59,934 bases of DNA from Mesostigma viride (GCA_009746045.1 RPFO01001694.1:1-59934), one strand, 5' to 3'; counted from the stretch's first letter, positions 31,590-42,500 are shown. Made by a program: numbers and translations. Notes: generated from the sequence alone by a model not told the origin.

Positions 31590-31843
31590 GAGAAGATCTA
31601 TGAAGTGGAGCGGTTGTTGGCTCACAGGGTGAAGGGGAAAGGTCGTACAAACAGTTGCAGTTTAAGGTACACTGGAAGGGAGAGCTAGAGGTGACTGCTA
31701 CGTGGCTGTGGTTGTCTGATCTCACCAACAGTCACTCTGCTGTACTAGATTATTGTCAGCGTCATGGATCACCTTGCCTGAGTGGTATGTCATGGGCTCT
31801 GAGCGGTGTGCTCCCCTTCATAGCTCCCAGTGAGCACTGCTAA
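31590..31843 (+). pseudogene. gypsy integrase C-terminal chromodomain, frameshifted
   Basis: Two frames complement each other. YEVERLLAHRVKGKG (near 31600) is the first strand and QFKVHWKG with WLWLSDLTNSHSAVLDYCQ (near 31657-31755) the rest of a chromodomain. One frameshift lies near 31640-31655. Chromodomains at the integrase end define chromoviruses and steer insertion toward marked chromatin. The TATWLWLSDLTN segment replaces the usual TWEP-type motif. Confidence 0.75.
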
Positions 31844-31879
31844 CGCCTCTTTTTGGTGCTGTGTGTCTGTGGTTGCCAG

Positions 31880-32196
31880 CCATGGCGACTCCCATCCTGA
31901 GGGGACACCCAGGCCACCTGCCCAACCCAAGAGGACGTGAGGGCTACGTATGTCTTTCAGCACGACTACGCTGGCCCCAGAGCCCAGGTACTTCGATCCA
32001 GGAAGACGCTGGGTTCGTGGAAGCCCATTTTCTCAACCTGTTCCAGCGTATGGTACATGATCAGCAACGGCACGAGCAGCGTCACGGGGCCTTGATATCA
32101 AGGTTGATTCATGTGGAGGGTTTGGTTACTCAGATGGCAGAACACTTGAGGGCTGGGCACTTCCACTGTGGGTTCTGCTGTGCCTGCAGCCTCTGA
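31880..32196 (+). CDS. extra gypsy ORF a (unknown)
   Basis: An ATG at 31880 begins about 105 residues of unknown function lying after the chromodomain. The most structured part is a His/Arg/Gln-rich helical stretch, FQRMVHDQQRHEQRHGALI. It lies on the same strand as pol, inside the gypsy element. Confidence 0.35.
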
Positions 32197-32486
32197 GGCC
32201 CAGTAGCTCAGGAGGCTATCCCCACCGGTGGCCTCAGTCCCCCTCTACGGAGGCTCCTCCCCCCTAAGGTGGTGGTACACTTGCCCAGGTCGTTGTCCCA
32301 ACAAAACAGGTGGAGCAGTACTTGGACCACCGTAATGTGCCCTGGACAGTGCGAGTGGTGTAAATCCTTGTACACAGCCATGCAGGCTCGACCAGACAGT
32401 GGTGGAGGAGGGTGAACTAGTACCTGAGGGTATGGTAGAGTTGGCCCTGGACTGTCTGCCCCCCAGTCTTGTGAGATTGGTTCACC

Positions 32487-32687
32487 ATGGTGGCTTACAT
32501 TATGCACACCGTCTTTGCAGTGTACCCGTGGCCTTCGTTTGACATGAGGCCGGTGGAGGGCCAGGACTTGATGGAGGCTCTGCCCAGTGACCTGAGACTC
32601 GCCTTTGCAGAGCTCAAGCCAGTTGGTTATTCCCAGACCTACACTGAGCTGCTGAGCAAGCTGTCAAGCAGGGAGAGTTTGACATGA
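32487..32687 (+). CDS. extra gypsy ORF b (unknown, overlaps ORF c by ATGA)
   Basis: The ATG at 32487 is in a strong ACCATGG context. The 66-codon frame ends in a TGA that overlaps the ATG of the next ORF (ATGA at 32684-32687), an arrangement typical of termination-reinitiation. The ATGA could also mark a single ancestral ORF broken by one frameshift. No family recognised. Confidence 0.4.
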   Translation: MVAYIMHTVFAVYPWPSFDMRPVEGQDLMEALPSDLRLAFAELKPVGYSQTYTELLSKLSSRESLT

Positions 32688-33121
32688 CTCCGTCGTCCAG
32701 CTGCTCTGTGATGTCATGTTTTCCACACAAGGACAGCACGGTCTTCGTGGGGCTGCAGTTACCAAAGTTCCCTAACGAGCTGAGGGCCAGGCTCACCCTT
32801 GAGGGTGCTGGTACCCATCTTGGGGCCAGGTGGGGGCCTATCAAGGCCTTTCTACAGCTGTGGTGGGCCTATAGCAGCTGGCTATGTCGCCATAAGACTG
32901 CCAGTGGCTGGGTCTTCGACCCCCTCCGACAGGCTGTGGTTACTCTGTCCTATCCTGCCCAGTGCAGTAGGTTTTCAGCTGAGTTGGGCAAGGCTGCTGA
33001 GACCTGCATGGCTATTCAGGTCAGCAGGAACTGGCCAGATCTGGTGTCCATGGTGGAGCATTTCCCAGTGTTTGGAACGAGGGGGAAGGACACGAAGAAG
33101 GGGGATTGGTTCACTTTGTGA
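32684..33121 (+). CDS. extra gypsy ORF c (unknown)
   Basis: A 145-residue frame with normal globular composition (STVFVGLQLPKFPNELRARL, WGPIKAFLQLWWAYSSWLC), ending about 380 bases before the 3' LTR. No recognised domain. Together with ORFs a and b it makes about 1.2 kb of possible coding between integrase and LTR. Some gypsy lineages carry an env-like gene in this place, but no signal peptide or transmembrane anchor pattern is clear here, so I do not call it env. Confidence 0.45.
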   Translation: MTPSSSCSVMSCFPHKDSTVFVGLQLPKFPNELRARLTLEGAGTHLGARWGPIKAFLQLWWAYSSWLCRHKTASGWVFDPLRQAVVTLSYPAQCSRFSAELGKAAETCMAIQVSRNWPDLVSMVEHFPVFGTRGKDTKKGDWFTL

Positions 33122-33487
33122 AGGGTTTCCAGGATGGTTGGAGATGGGCTGTGGAGTGAGGTGGGGATCCAGAATGGAGGAGGCCAGTTCTGATGTCCAG
33201 TCCAGATTTCCAGTAATGACAGTTCTGAGTTCTGACAGTCTTGCAGTTGTATTATCCAGGCATGGTTGCCTGTGTGTTAGTCACTTGATGACATTTCATC
33301 AGTGGGTGAAATTGTCTTATTCAGGGTTGACCATGATCAGATGATAATGAGATAGGAGGCCCCTTTGGGGATGTAAAAACCCACTTGCTTGTCCCAAGAG
33401 GTGGTGGACTTTCTGTTTATTGTTGTGTTGTTTTGTGGAGGTTGTTGTTTTATTCTTCTTGGCTTCTAGGAACTGGGAGTTCCTGTT
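33122..33487 (+). other. gypsy 3' untranslated region
   Basis: Non-coding sequence between the last internal ORF and the polypurine tract; no further feature seen. Confidence 0.6.
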
Positions 33488-33501
33488 TTGAGGGGGAGAT
33501 A
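33488..33501 (+). promoter_or_regulatory. polypurine tract
   Basis: TTGAGGGGGAGATA immediately before the 3' LTR, the expected primer for plus-strand DNA synthesis. Confidence 0.8.
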
Positions 33502-34204
33502 TGTAACAACCAAATGTTACATCCAAAGTTTTCCTACTGATTGATCTGATTATGAGTTCTTTAGGACAATTATTTGGGAAGTTATTAGGGTTCGACGTCT
33601 GATGGATATTGGGCCTGCTGAGATCTGCAGAGGTTATTGTTCTACCCTCATTGGTCGTGGCCTGATCCACGTAGGGTACTTTGCATGGTTTTGTTCAGTC
33701 GGTCATAGATTCTCTTTAATACCGTTGTACCTGGAGGATCTGGTTCCAGGTCATGGGGATTCCGTATGTGCTGGCTTTGTGTTGTGTTGAGGATTTGGAA
33801 GCTAAGATCTTATCTTGAGTGATCCTCACTTTTGATTGGTCCTTCCGAGTTAGGGCTGAGCCGACCCTGCGTGCATGATGACTTTTATCCAGTTTGTGGC
33901 GGCTGGAAACGCTGCGTGTAAGAAAGCTAAAGCTATGGTGTAATTCAAGGGATTCCTTGTTTCATCAATCAAACAACCCTCGCTAAAAGTCAACTATAAC
34001 TTCAACAGATAGTCGACTTGGATATAACATTGTCTGTTGTGTCTAACAAGGGTGGGGACTCATTCCCTTAACTGTTGAAGATCCATCTTCATTGCTTCTC
34101 TGGACGTGAAGTTATCTGTCGCGACTCCAACCCAGGTATAAAGATCTTTTCACATCAATGTTGAAACTGAGGCTGTTGCAAACACAACATTTTTAGTCGT
34201 TACA
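33502..34204 (+). repeat. gypsy 3' LTR
   Basis: A 703-bp LTR beginning TGTAACAACC and ending GTCGTTACA. It is nearly identical to the reassembled 5' LTR, and the ACCGA target duplication follows. Confidence 0.95.
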
Positions 34205-34717
34205 ACCGAGATTTGTGCGGCCCTTTATTGGGTAGCTCCGGGCATGATGGTGCCTGCAAATAGCGTAAGGCGTGACCGTGGCTATTGCTACGTACGGTAT
34301 GCTATATTTTCCTGGAAATGGCCTCTGCCACCGGCTCAATAGTGCTTGCAGGCGTAAGTATATCGTGTTTCTACCTAGTTTCTGCCAGTTTTCCACTTAT
34401 TTCTACCGACCTCTGCCCAGCCTCTCTAAGACCGCCATCCTACTCGACGTTGAGCACTTGCATGTCAGCCATAGCAGGTTCAATGCAGTTGTGCAGTATT
34501 TAGGTGCTGTATACGTCGTCAAGCCGTGCATATATCGTGAGGATTGGATGTTGATGGTTTATACTGCGTTGATTGTGCAAGAAGATCAGCTAGGAGCCCA
34601 TAATAATCATGGTGTATAATCATGTGTTGTTAGCATCTTGCCACCATTTGCTAGCGCCTAGCATGCATTCCAGCGTCATCTTTGCCTGCATGCATGTAAG
34701 CTCATGGATCACTCAAC
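34205..34717 (+). other. host flank; possible first exon at 34318
   Basis: Host DNA right of the gypsy element. ATG 34318 opens 12 codons ending at a GTAAGT donor near 34354, and a CAG near 34486 is followed by an open stretch reading FNAVVQYLGAVYVVK. These could be two exons of a gene but are too short to identify, and the region downstream is a foldback transposon. Nothing else is seen. Confidence 0.2.
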
Positions 34718-35045
34718 CTATCCAAGCCTTGCATTACACGTTCCTCTTTCTTTCAGTATTGCACGCGTTATGGAATGAAAACCCAGCACCTCCGTTCCCA
34801 CGAGGCGTGTGCTCAACACGTTGTGAGAGTGGATGATGCTTTGGCTATGGCTGCCTGATTTAGTCATATTGGGTCATCCAGCCATGATGTTTGATGCATG
34901 TTTGATGCTGTATAACTTATACAACACCTATTTTCAACGTTTTGACCCTCCAAGCTCACTATGGCCCCGTTTATGGGGCTCGTCACGCTCTAGCTCTTGT
35001 ATAGCCATGATGATCTTCCCCCCCATGGGATGATGTGACGGAATG

Positions 35046-35553
35046 CAATATACGAGAATGCTCATAACTTTTGACTCCGGCCATGAAATTTCATCGGGTT
35101 GGTTGCATTAGACTCGTCTTTTGAAGACGAACACGCTGCATGATGTAATTTTCTACAGCTATCGCTCAATATTTCCGAAGATACCGGCACCGCCCTGCCC
35201 AGCAAATATCGCTGTTGCAATATACGAGAAAGCTCATGACTTTTGACTCCGGCCTTGAAATTTCATCGGGTTGGTTGCATTAGACTCGTCTTTTGAAGAC
35301 GAACACGCTGATATAATTTTCTACAGCTATCGCTCAATATTCCCGAAGATACCGCCACCGCCCTGCCCAGCAAATATCGCTGTTGCAATATACGAGAAAG
35401 CTCATAACTTTTGACTCCGGCCATGACATTTCATCGAGTTGGTTGCATTAGACTCGTCTTTTGAAGACGAACACGCTGATATAATTTTCTACAGCTATCG
35501 CTCAATATTTCCGAAGATCCCGGCACCGCCCTGCCCAGCAAATATCGCTGTTT
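35046..35553 (+). repeat. three ~170-bp tandem monomers in LINE 5' UTR
   Basis: Units start at about 35046, 35216 and 35385, each beginning GCAATATACGAGAA and ending CAAATATCGCTGTT. They sit just upstream of ORF1. Tandem 5' monomers act as promoters in some animal L1 elements; by analogy these may be the internal promoter, but that is inference. Confidence 0.9.
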
Positions 35554-35565
35554 TTTCAGCTCGAT

Positions 35566-37035
35566 ATGGCGGAATACGACTCATCCCAGCAATCACAAGC
35601 GTCCGCGGCCCTGCACCAACTCGCTGATGAAGCCATGGCGTCATTGGAAACACCCTTGCACGCTATGCCGGACGCCACTGTCAACATCCAGCCGCTCCAC
35701 TCCACCGCTCCGCCGAACAGCGACCCTGCCATGGATACCCGCGAGGAGGCCTTTTCTGCCGAGGAAGCTGCCGCATTTTTACCTGGCAAATGGCCAGGCC
35801 TTAACGCCATCATGCGCCTGTCCCGAGCTGCCGCCCTCACCATCCTGCACCTGGCTGCCGAGAAAAAGTGCGAGATCCGGGACTGCAACCAACAGGTTAC
35901 CCACCTGTCGGACTTTCTCCACGACGACCCCGACGACACTGACCTCTGCCTCGCAGTCTGGTGGACGTGCTCCCGTCTTTCCGACAGCGCCCTTGAGAGC
36001 TTTGTCATGGCCTCTCTGGACCTGGGAGCCGACCCCACTGTTGCGGCCGCCATCAACATCACCGCCAAGCAAGTCGCCAATACCTGCTTCGATCGCCTCC
36101 CTCCCCTCCTCAACGCTGCCCTCAACCCTGTCCACAACCACCTCGCCACCCACCACGCCCATTCCTCACACGCCGACACCTCCATCCACTCCGCCATCAC
36201 CCACATTGCAGCAGGGCTGCAGCAGCAGCAGCAGCTCCTCCACCAGCTCCAGCAACAACTTGCCGCCTCCATAACTCCTGCCAAGACCACCTATGCCGCC
36301 ACGCTTCAGAACCCTACGGAGCTCATCAACGAAATCAAAACAGCCGTCAAGGCCAGCACAAGGGATGCTATGCACGAACCCATTCGCTCATGCAGTATTG
36401 TGGTACGTGGCGTCCCCTCGAACGTCAACGATGCACGCCTGGGCACCTACCTCCGGGGCGACCCCTTCCTGGGGAAGCTCGGCGTGGCCCAAAGCGTCGT
36501 CATCAAAACGGCACGACGGCTCGGCGGCCCCACCGCCCCTGTCTTGGTGGAATTCCACCGCAAGGAGGACAAACTGCAGGTGCAGAAGGCCCGCCGGAAC
36601 CTCCACGATACCCAACTGAGCATCGACGATTACTATACCCCGGAGCAGCTTGAGGCCCGGGCTGCCGCTTTGAACCGGCCGGAGGTCCACGAGGCTCGGG
36701 CAGCCAAGCAGGCCAACCCGCAACTACGGTGCAGCATCTATGCCCGCCTCTTTAATGGCGTCTTCATCGTCCGCATTAACGGCCAGGACCTTCCTCCAAT
36801 GACGGCGACCCCCATGGATACCGCCGTGCCAGCGCCCCAGCCCCCTGCTCGGCCCCCGCCGTCACCGCCATCGCCACCGGCATCGACGGTCACCTGCTCC
36901 CCAGCACGTGTGGGGATCCGCCGGGGCAACTTCAGCTCAGGTATGGCTGCCAGGCTTGGCCGTCCCCCTAATAAATTCGTTCGCTTTGCACCTGAGCCGG
37001 AGCCCGCGCTGCGAACCCTTCTCTCCTATCAATGA
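35566..37035 (+). CDS. LINE ORF1 (RNA-binding protein)
   Basis: The ATG at 35566 follows the promoter-like monomers; 489 residues, intact. An N-terminal helical region comes first. A Gln-rich coiled-coil-like stretch (GLQQQQQLLHQLQQQLAA) lies near residues 216-233. An RRM-like domain follows: CSIVVRGVPSNVNDARLG and APVLVEFHRKEDKLQVQKAR. The C-terminal domain has LSIDDYYTPEQLEARAAAL and SIYARLFNGVFIVRING. Coiled coil, RRM and CTD in this order is the L1 ORF1p plan; such proteins trimerise and package the LINE RNA. The TGA overlaps the ORF2 ATG (ATGA). Confidence 0.88.
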   Translation: MAEYDSSQQSQASAALHQLADEAMASLETPLHAMPDATVNIQPLHSTAPPNSDPAMDTREEAFSAEEAAAFLPGKWPGLNAIMRLSRAAALTILHLAAEKKCEIRDCNQQVTHLSDFLHDDPDDTDLCLAVWWTCSRLSDSALESFVMASLDLGADPTVAAAINITAKQVANTCFDRLPPLLNAALNPVHNHLATHHAHSSHADTSIHSAITHIAAGLQQQQQLLHQLQQQLAASITPAKTTYAATLQNPTELINEIKTAVKASTRDAMHEPIRSCSIVVRGVPSNVNDARLGTYLRGDPFLGKLGVAQSVVIKTARRLGGPTAPVLVEFHRKEDKLQVQKARRNLHDTQLSIDDYYTPEQLEARAAALNRPEVHEARAAKQANPQLRCSIYARLFNGVFIVRINGQDLPPMTATPMDTAVPAPQPPARPPPSPPSPPASTVTCSPARVGIRRGNFSSGMAARLGRPPNKFVRFAPEPEPALRTLLSYQ

Positions 37036-40000
37036 CGACGCTCGCGGCCCCGCGGCTCCGCGGCTTTAGCAGTGGGATCTGCCTAACTCCCCTTCCCGCC
37101 CCTTTGCCTTCGCAGCCCTCGGGCTGTCGGAGAGAGAGCAACGGGTCGGCAGTGAGCCAGGTTCGCCCCGCCTCGCGCGGCCGCCTCCGAAACCTCCTCA
37201 GACTGCACGCATTTCTTATGCGTGCAGACGCAGACTCATTCTACCTGGCCACCCGAGCCAACCGTCGGCGTCGCCTCGACGCGTTGGCAGGAAGAATCGA
37301 AACGGTGATTGAAAGCATAAGTCCCCAACCCGCCCCCCCTACCCCACCACCTCCACCCCCACCCCCATCACCACCCTGCTCCATCTCCGCCCCCACCCCC
37401 GCCTGCACCCCCCTTTTCGGTCAACGCGCGCCCTTGGTCATCGCCACCTTCAACGCCCGCACGCTCCAGCCCGACGCTGACCGCTGTCACTGCCTGCGCG
37501 CAGTGACGACTGTCAGTGCCATCGAGTCTCCAATCTTATTGGTTTCTGCATCGACAATAATATCGCCATCCTGGGAATCCAAGAACACAGGCGCACTGCA
37601 TCGGCCCGCGGATCAACTGCCCTTGTTGCTGACGACATCGACGGCTGGCGGTTCTACTACGGAGGCGGCGACGGCACCGGGAACGGGGGCGTCGGTCTCC
37701 TCTGCTCCCCGCTCGCCGTACGCCACATGGGCGAACCCCAGCTGGTCAACGCTCGGCTCCTCGTGGCCACTTTTCATTCGATGGAGGGCCACTCGACCTA
37801 CGCCCTGACGGTGGGCGTTGGTTACGCACCCCACTCCGGCCACCCAGAACAAGACCGCAAGGACTTCTTTGCAGCGCTGGAGAACCTGGCGAACGGCATC
37901 CCTGGTCGCAACTACCTCGCTCTGCTGCTGGACGCCAACGCCACGCTACCACCGGGTACTGGCGGATGTCAGCACGCCCCCAACGGTACGGTCTCCAATG
38001 CCAACACTGAACTTTTTGCTGATTTGCTTACGACATGCGATTTGGTCACTGCCAACACCGCTTTCCACATAGTCCAGATGCTTTGGTCACACACACCTCG
38101 CCAACTGGCACTGAACGCTGCATTGACTATGTTGTAATGCGCAAGCGTCATCAAGGATCTGTACTAGCTGCTCGCTCGCATGTGATCCCCCTGGTGCGCT
38201 CCGATCATCGCATCGTCACCGCCCGCATCCGCCTGCGATTCCCCTCGCCCTTTCGTAAGCACGTGGCACCCCTGATTTGCGCACACTTCAGTTGCTCGAG
38301 AAATCTGACGACGCTCTGGAGGACTTCCCTGAAAAACGCGCCCACAAGCGCGCCGCAGAGGCGTTCGTCGACGCGCTGGACATCCCGGCCAGCCACGCCC
38401 AGCTGTTCGCTGCCGGCCCGGCATCGGCCCTTCGGCACCTCGCTGACAAGCTGCCCGCGGCCGGGGCCCTACTGCCCCCCCGCCGCCCGCCCCGCTTCAC
38501 CAGCCTGCACCGGCTCCCCGCCGTCATCCAGGCCCGGCAAGCCCTGCGCGACAACAGCGACCCCGCCCGCTACGCCCGCCTCAAAGCCGATTACCACTCG
38601 GCCATCCGGCAGGCGACCAAGGAGCAGGAGGACCTTCATGTCCGCGAGTACTTCGCCCACCTCAAGGACCAGCACGGCAAGTACGCCTGGACCCGCCTGC
38701 GTCACGCCCAACGGCCCGCCGGCGGCGCGCAGCCGGCGCCGCGGACGCTCTCTGGCTCACCGCAGCAGCAGCTCGACCAGTGGTATTCCTCCCAGTCCCG
38801 GCTGCTCGGCGCCCCCCCGCCGCCTCCGCCGCTTGGCCCTCTGGCGGCCGCACGCCTGGCAGTAGCACCGGCGGACGTCCCTGCGCCGCCCACGCCGCCC
38901 GCCGCTGAGCAGGACTACACGTACCCAGCCCTGACGGAACCCCTGGCCGACCCCAACGAGCTCCCGCCGTTCACCGAGCTCGAGCTGAGCACCGCCGCCA
39001 AGCAACTCCGCTTTTATGCCGCCGTTGGACCTGACCAGCTCCCAGCCCCGGTGATTAAGCTGACGGCGCTCACGGGGTTCCTGCTTGACGTCTGCAACCG
39101 GATCCTGCTTGCCGACGCGCCGCCGATTCCTGAGTGGCAGCACAGCTACCGTATTATGCTGTACAAAAACAAAGGTTCCCCTGACGACCCCGCCAACTAC
39201 AGAGGAGTCTGCATCCAGAGCGCCGCACTTAAGTTGTTCATGCGCATGATCCTCAACCGCCTTCGTTCTGCTCTCGACTGTCACCTTGGGGAAAGTCAAA
39301 TGGGCTTCCGTCCTGGGCGCAACACCGTCATGGCCATCTTCGTCGCGCGTCGCCTCTTCGAGGAAATCGCTCTCCTGCAACCTGGTGAGTTTCCCGCCAT
39401 CCTGATCTTCGTCGACTTCATCAAGGCTTTTGATTCTGTCCTCTGGGACGCTCTATGGGCTGTACTTGCTCGCGCTCGCGTCCCCACTCCCCTGATTACC
39501 GTCATCCGCACGCTGTATGAGGGGTCCACCACTTCGGTGCGCACTCAACACGGCATTACCCCGCCATGCCCACTGCAGACCGGCGTCTGGCAGGGTTGCG
39601 TCCTGTCGCCGTACCTGTTTATTATTGTAGTGGATTATGTTATGCGCCAGGCACGTGCTCGCTTTGCTAGCATTGCAGGCCGTGCCCCTGGCCTAGCGAT
39701 CACGAACGAGCTTGGGGAAGGGGGGCCGACTAACAAGCAGAATTTACTAGCTGACCTCATTTATGCCGACGACATCACGCTCATCGAGAAGCCGGAGTCT
39801 GCCCAACTTTGGCTGGACTGCCTGGCGCTCGAGGCTCGGGCGGTTGGTCTAGAAATCAGCCCCAAAACGGAGGCCCTGGCCCTCGGCATGGCAGGGCCCC
39901 CACCCACACTCCGCCTCTTAGACGATGCCGAGGTCAACTACCCTCCTTCAGGCCGCTTCAAGCTGCTCGGCAGTTGGCTTCCCGACTGCGAGGACGACAT

Positions 40001-40664
40001 GACGACACGGATCGGCATGGCGTGGGCGCACCTCCATGACCACCGCCGCTGGTGGAGCAACCCCGCCCTACCCCGGATCGTCAAGCGTGACCTCTTCAAG
40101 GTCGTCATTCTGACGATCCTGACCTACGGCGCCGAGACGTGGACACTGATGCAGGAGCTGGAGCAACGACTCGACGGCGCCGTCACCAAGATGCTGCGCA
40201 AGGCCCTTAACATCCCCTTTGGTTTGCACATTAGTAATGAGGATTTGTACGCTGATTTGCCCTATGTTTCCCACATTATTAGGCACAGGCGCCTGGGCCT
40301 AGCCGGGCACCTGGCCCGCACAGATCAGGTAGATACATCAGATAGACTAGCTGGCACCAAGCCCGCCCAGCCTGGGCGATATGTCCTCACCTGGCGTGCC
40401 CCCGGCCGCGCGCGGCAGGGCCGCCACCCGTGGACTTTTCGTGATAGACTCGGCATGGACATGTGCTACACTAGACGTGACGGGCTCACCCCCGGGCAGC
40501 CTCCTGGTTTGTCTGTAATATGGAGGCAGATGGTGCGCAAGGATAGATGGCAAGTAGTGATGAAGGAGACCACCCCCAAGCCTGTGGGGGCTCCGCGTGT
40601 GACCAAGTATGGCATTCATAGCGATTCGGGCCGCGGTGCCCACACCCCTGTAACTAGGACCTAG
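37032..40664 (+). pseudogene. LINE ORF2: endonuclease, RT, C-terminal domain (frameshifted)
   Basis: ATG 37032 overlaps the ORF1 stop. An N-terminal Pro-rich leader leads to the APE-type endonuclease: APLVIATFNARTL; then in a second frame IAILGIQEHRR, VGVGYAPHSG and LLLDANATLP; then in a third frame RCIDYVVM and SDHRIV. RT is in the long final frame (to 40664): NYRGVCIQSAALKLFMRM, FVDFIKAFDSV, GVWQGCVLSPYLF, LIYADDITLIE. Then comes FKLLGSWLPD, ILTYGAETWTL and the HLARTDQVDT segment. Frame changes are near 37500, 38080 and 38290. The catalytic residues are all present, so decay is slight. Confidence 0.9.
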
Positions 40665-41181
40665 ATAGCTTATACCATCCATTCCATCCCATGTTCCCCT
40701 CCCACTGAGGACTTATGCTCACGTGACGCAGTCACGTGTCTATTAATTAATTAATTAATGGGGCTCGTGTCGTTGCGTCATGTTGTCGGAAGGGCTCTCA
40801 TTTTTCCCACTGCGTGGTACTGCGTTGTATTTGTGATGCTAATGAAAAATAGCTCCCATGGCCCGCCAATGGGCCTGAGTTTTGTTCCACAAAGCCTGCA
40901 TATGTTGCCCATAGCTCGTGCAAGAATCCAGATTTTTTTCATGAACCATTTGTGAATAAGCACATGAGTTGTGACCTACTAGGGTCAACAAATCGCGGTC
41001 ATGGTCAGACCCCCCTGTATTCAAACCAGTGTATCTCTCTAATGAATCAGCATGTTGTAGGTCTGAGTAGCTCAAAACAAACTTTGATTTATGGGCTTTC
41101 AGGAAAGTATATACATGACCATGAAAAAAGTTTTTCCTTAGGTGCTATACGCGTTCTAAAAACCCGTGTTTTTTTAATTAG

Positions 41182-41199
41182 AACGCGATATATCGCGTT
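41182..41199. repeat. 18-bp palindrome at foldback centre
   Basis: AACGCGATATATCGCGTT, a perfect palindrome in the spacer between the foldback arms. The same core with GT at its centre is at 12059-12084. Confidence 0.85.
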
Positions 41200-41890
41200 G
41201 TAAGCTTTTTTAGAACGCGTATAGCACCTAAGGAAAAACTTTTTTCATGGTCATGTATATACTTTCCTGAAAGCCCATAAATCAAAGTTTGTTTTGAGCT
41301 ACTCAGACCTACAACATGCTGATTCATTAGAGAGATACACTGGTTTGAATACAGGGGGGTCTGACCATGACCGCGATTTGTTGACCCTAGTAGGTCACAA
41401 CTCATGTGCTTATTCACAAATGGTTCATGAAAAAAATCTGGATTCTTGCACGAGCTATAGGCAACATATGCAGGCTTTGTGGAACAAAACTCAGGCCCAT
41501 TGGGCCACTGGAGCTATTTTTCATTAGCATCACAAATACAACGCAGTACCACGCAGTGGGAAAAATGAGAGCCCTTCCGACAACATGACGCAACGACACG
41601 AGCCCCATGAACGGGGCCATAGTGAGCACCGTCGGGGCCATAGTGAGCTTGGAGGGTCAAAACGTTGAAAATAGGTGTTGTATAAGTTATACAGCATCAA
41701 ACATGCATCAAACATCATGACTGGATGACCTAATATGACTGAATCAGGCAGCCATATAGCCAAAGCATCATCCACTCTCACAACGTGTTGAGCACATGCC
41801 TCGTGGGAACGGAGGTGCTGGGTTTTCATTCCATAACGCGTGCAATACTGAAAGAAAGAGGAACGTGTAATGCAAGGCTTGGATAGATAG

Positions 41891-42473
41891 TGTTACGTCC
41901 CTGCCCAGACACACCTAGCCTGAGCTACGTAGCGAAAGACCCTCCTTGCCTGATTTAGGGATAATTCAAGGTAGCCTAAAGTAGGTTGCGCTTCACGACG
42001 TGAGTCGTGAGATATCTGGCATCACGGCTTAATGCCAAGCTAATTAGTTCACACTTATATTGGCTAGCAATACCAATTACAAATGGATAATGCCCCGGGC
42101 TCAATGTGTAGGCGTATTCGCACTTATCATTCATTAAACCAAGAGGACGAGACTCTCGTCCTCGGACCAATTTAACCTAGGTTGGTTGCGGCGCAGATAC
42201 ACGCCAATTTCCTTAGAACAATCCGAGTCACTCATTCCACGTAGGATCCGGGCCGACATCGACCCTCAACTATAGGATCCACGCCTAGAACTACGGACGG
42301 ACTCAGAACTGGCGCGGCGCCACAGCACCGGCCCCTAAAAGGACAACCTAGGACCAAAATAACTAGTCCAATTCACACAATAGCCAAGGTCCATAAAACC
42401 CAAGTCCAATAGACCAACAGCCTTAGTAATTTATTCCATTGTTACGTCCGACCAAAAGGGCTGGGACGTAACA
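41891..42473 (-). repeat. LTR (3' LTR of minus-strand element)
   Basis: 583 bp with perfect 10-bp inverted ends TGTTACGTCC / GGACGTAACA. The minus strand just outside 42473 is purine-rich, so this is the 3' LTR of an element running right to left. Confidence 0.8.
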
Positions 42474-42500
42474 CTCCTCCCCCCCCACGGGGGTCGGTAG
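42474..42500 (-). promoter_or_regulatory. polypurine tract
   Basis: The minus strand reads CGTGGGGGGGGAGGAG up to the LTR boundary, the expected plus-strand primer position. Confidence 0.7.

Larger units (their letters stand above)
17453..34204 (+). mobile_element. Ty3/gypsy chromovirus-type LTR retrotransposon
   Basis: LTRs begin TGTAACAACC and end GTCGTTACA. The target duplication is ACCGA (17448-17452 and 34205-34209). Order: split 5' LTR (17453-18091 plus 25450-25513), primer site, gag with one zinc knuckle, protease, RT (YLDD), RNase H, integrase, chromodomain, two further small ORFs, polypurine tract and 3' LTR. PR-RT-RH-INT order plus the chromodomain places it in the gypsy/chromovirus group. 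Several frameshifts and a premature stop make this copy defective. A copia-type element sits inside the 5' LTR, so the gypsy element is the older of the two. Confidence 0.93.
34984..40757 (+). mobile_element. full-length L1-like LINE
   Basis: 5774 bp flanked by the 11-bp target duplication ATGGGGCTCGT (34973-34983, 40758-40768). It has a 5' UTR with three tandem ~170-bp monomers, ORF1, ORF2 (endonuclease, RT, C-terminal domain), a short 3' UTR and an ATTAATTAATTAAT tail. ORF2 carries several frameshifts, so this copy is inactive, but it is complete at both ends. It inserted in one arm of the foldback element. Confidence 0.92.
34718..41886. mobile_element. long foldback element, split by a LINE
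   Basis: With the LINE removed, the left arm (34718-34983 plus 40769-41163) and right arm (41207-41886) are near-complete reverse complements of about 660-680 bp. The right arm carries a 21-base local duplication near 41609-41650. The centre (41164-41206) holds the 18-base palindrome AACGCGATATATCGCGTT. The outer termini read CTATCCAAGCC. No transposase is visible. The right end abuts the gypsy-type LTR at 41891, so the element may have been longer. Matching short ORFs in the two arms are a consequence of the symmetry. Confidence 0.8.

Noticed and set aside
32487-33121. env-like gene in the gypsy element
   Set aside because: No signal peptide, cleavage site or membrane anchor pattern can be supported; left as unknown ORFs.
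34318-34530. Two-exon host gene
   Set aside because: Exons of 12 and about 16 codons with plausible splice signals are too short to identify or exclude chance.
40758-41641. Pairs of identical short ORFs on opposite strands
   Set aside because: They result from the foldback arms being reverse complements, not from duplicated genes.
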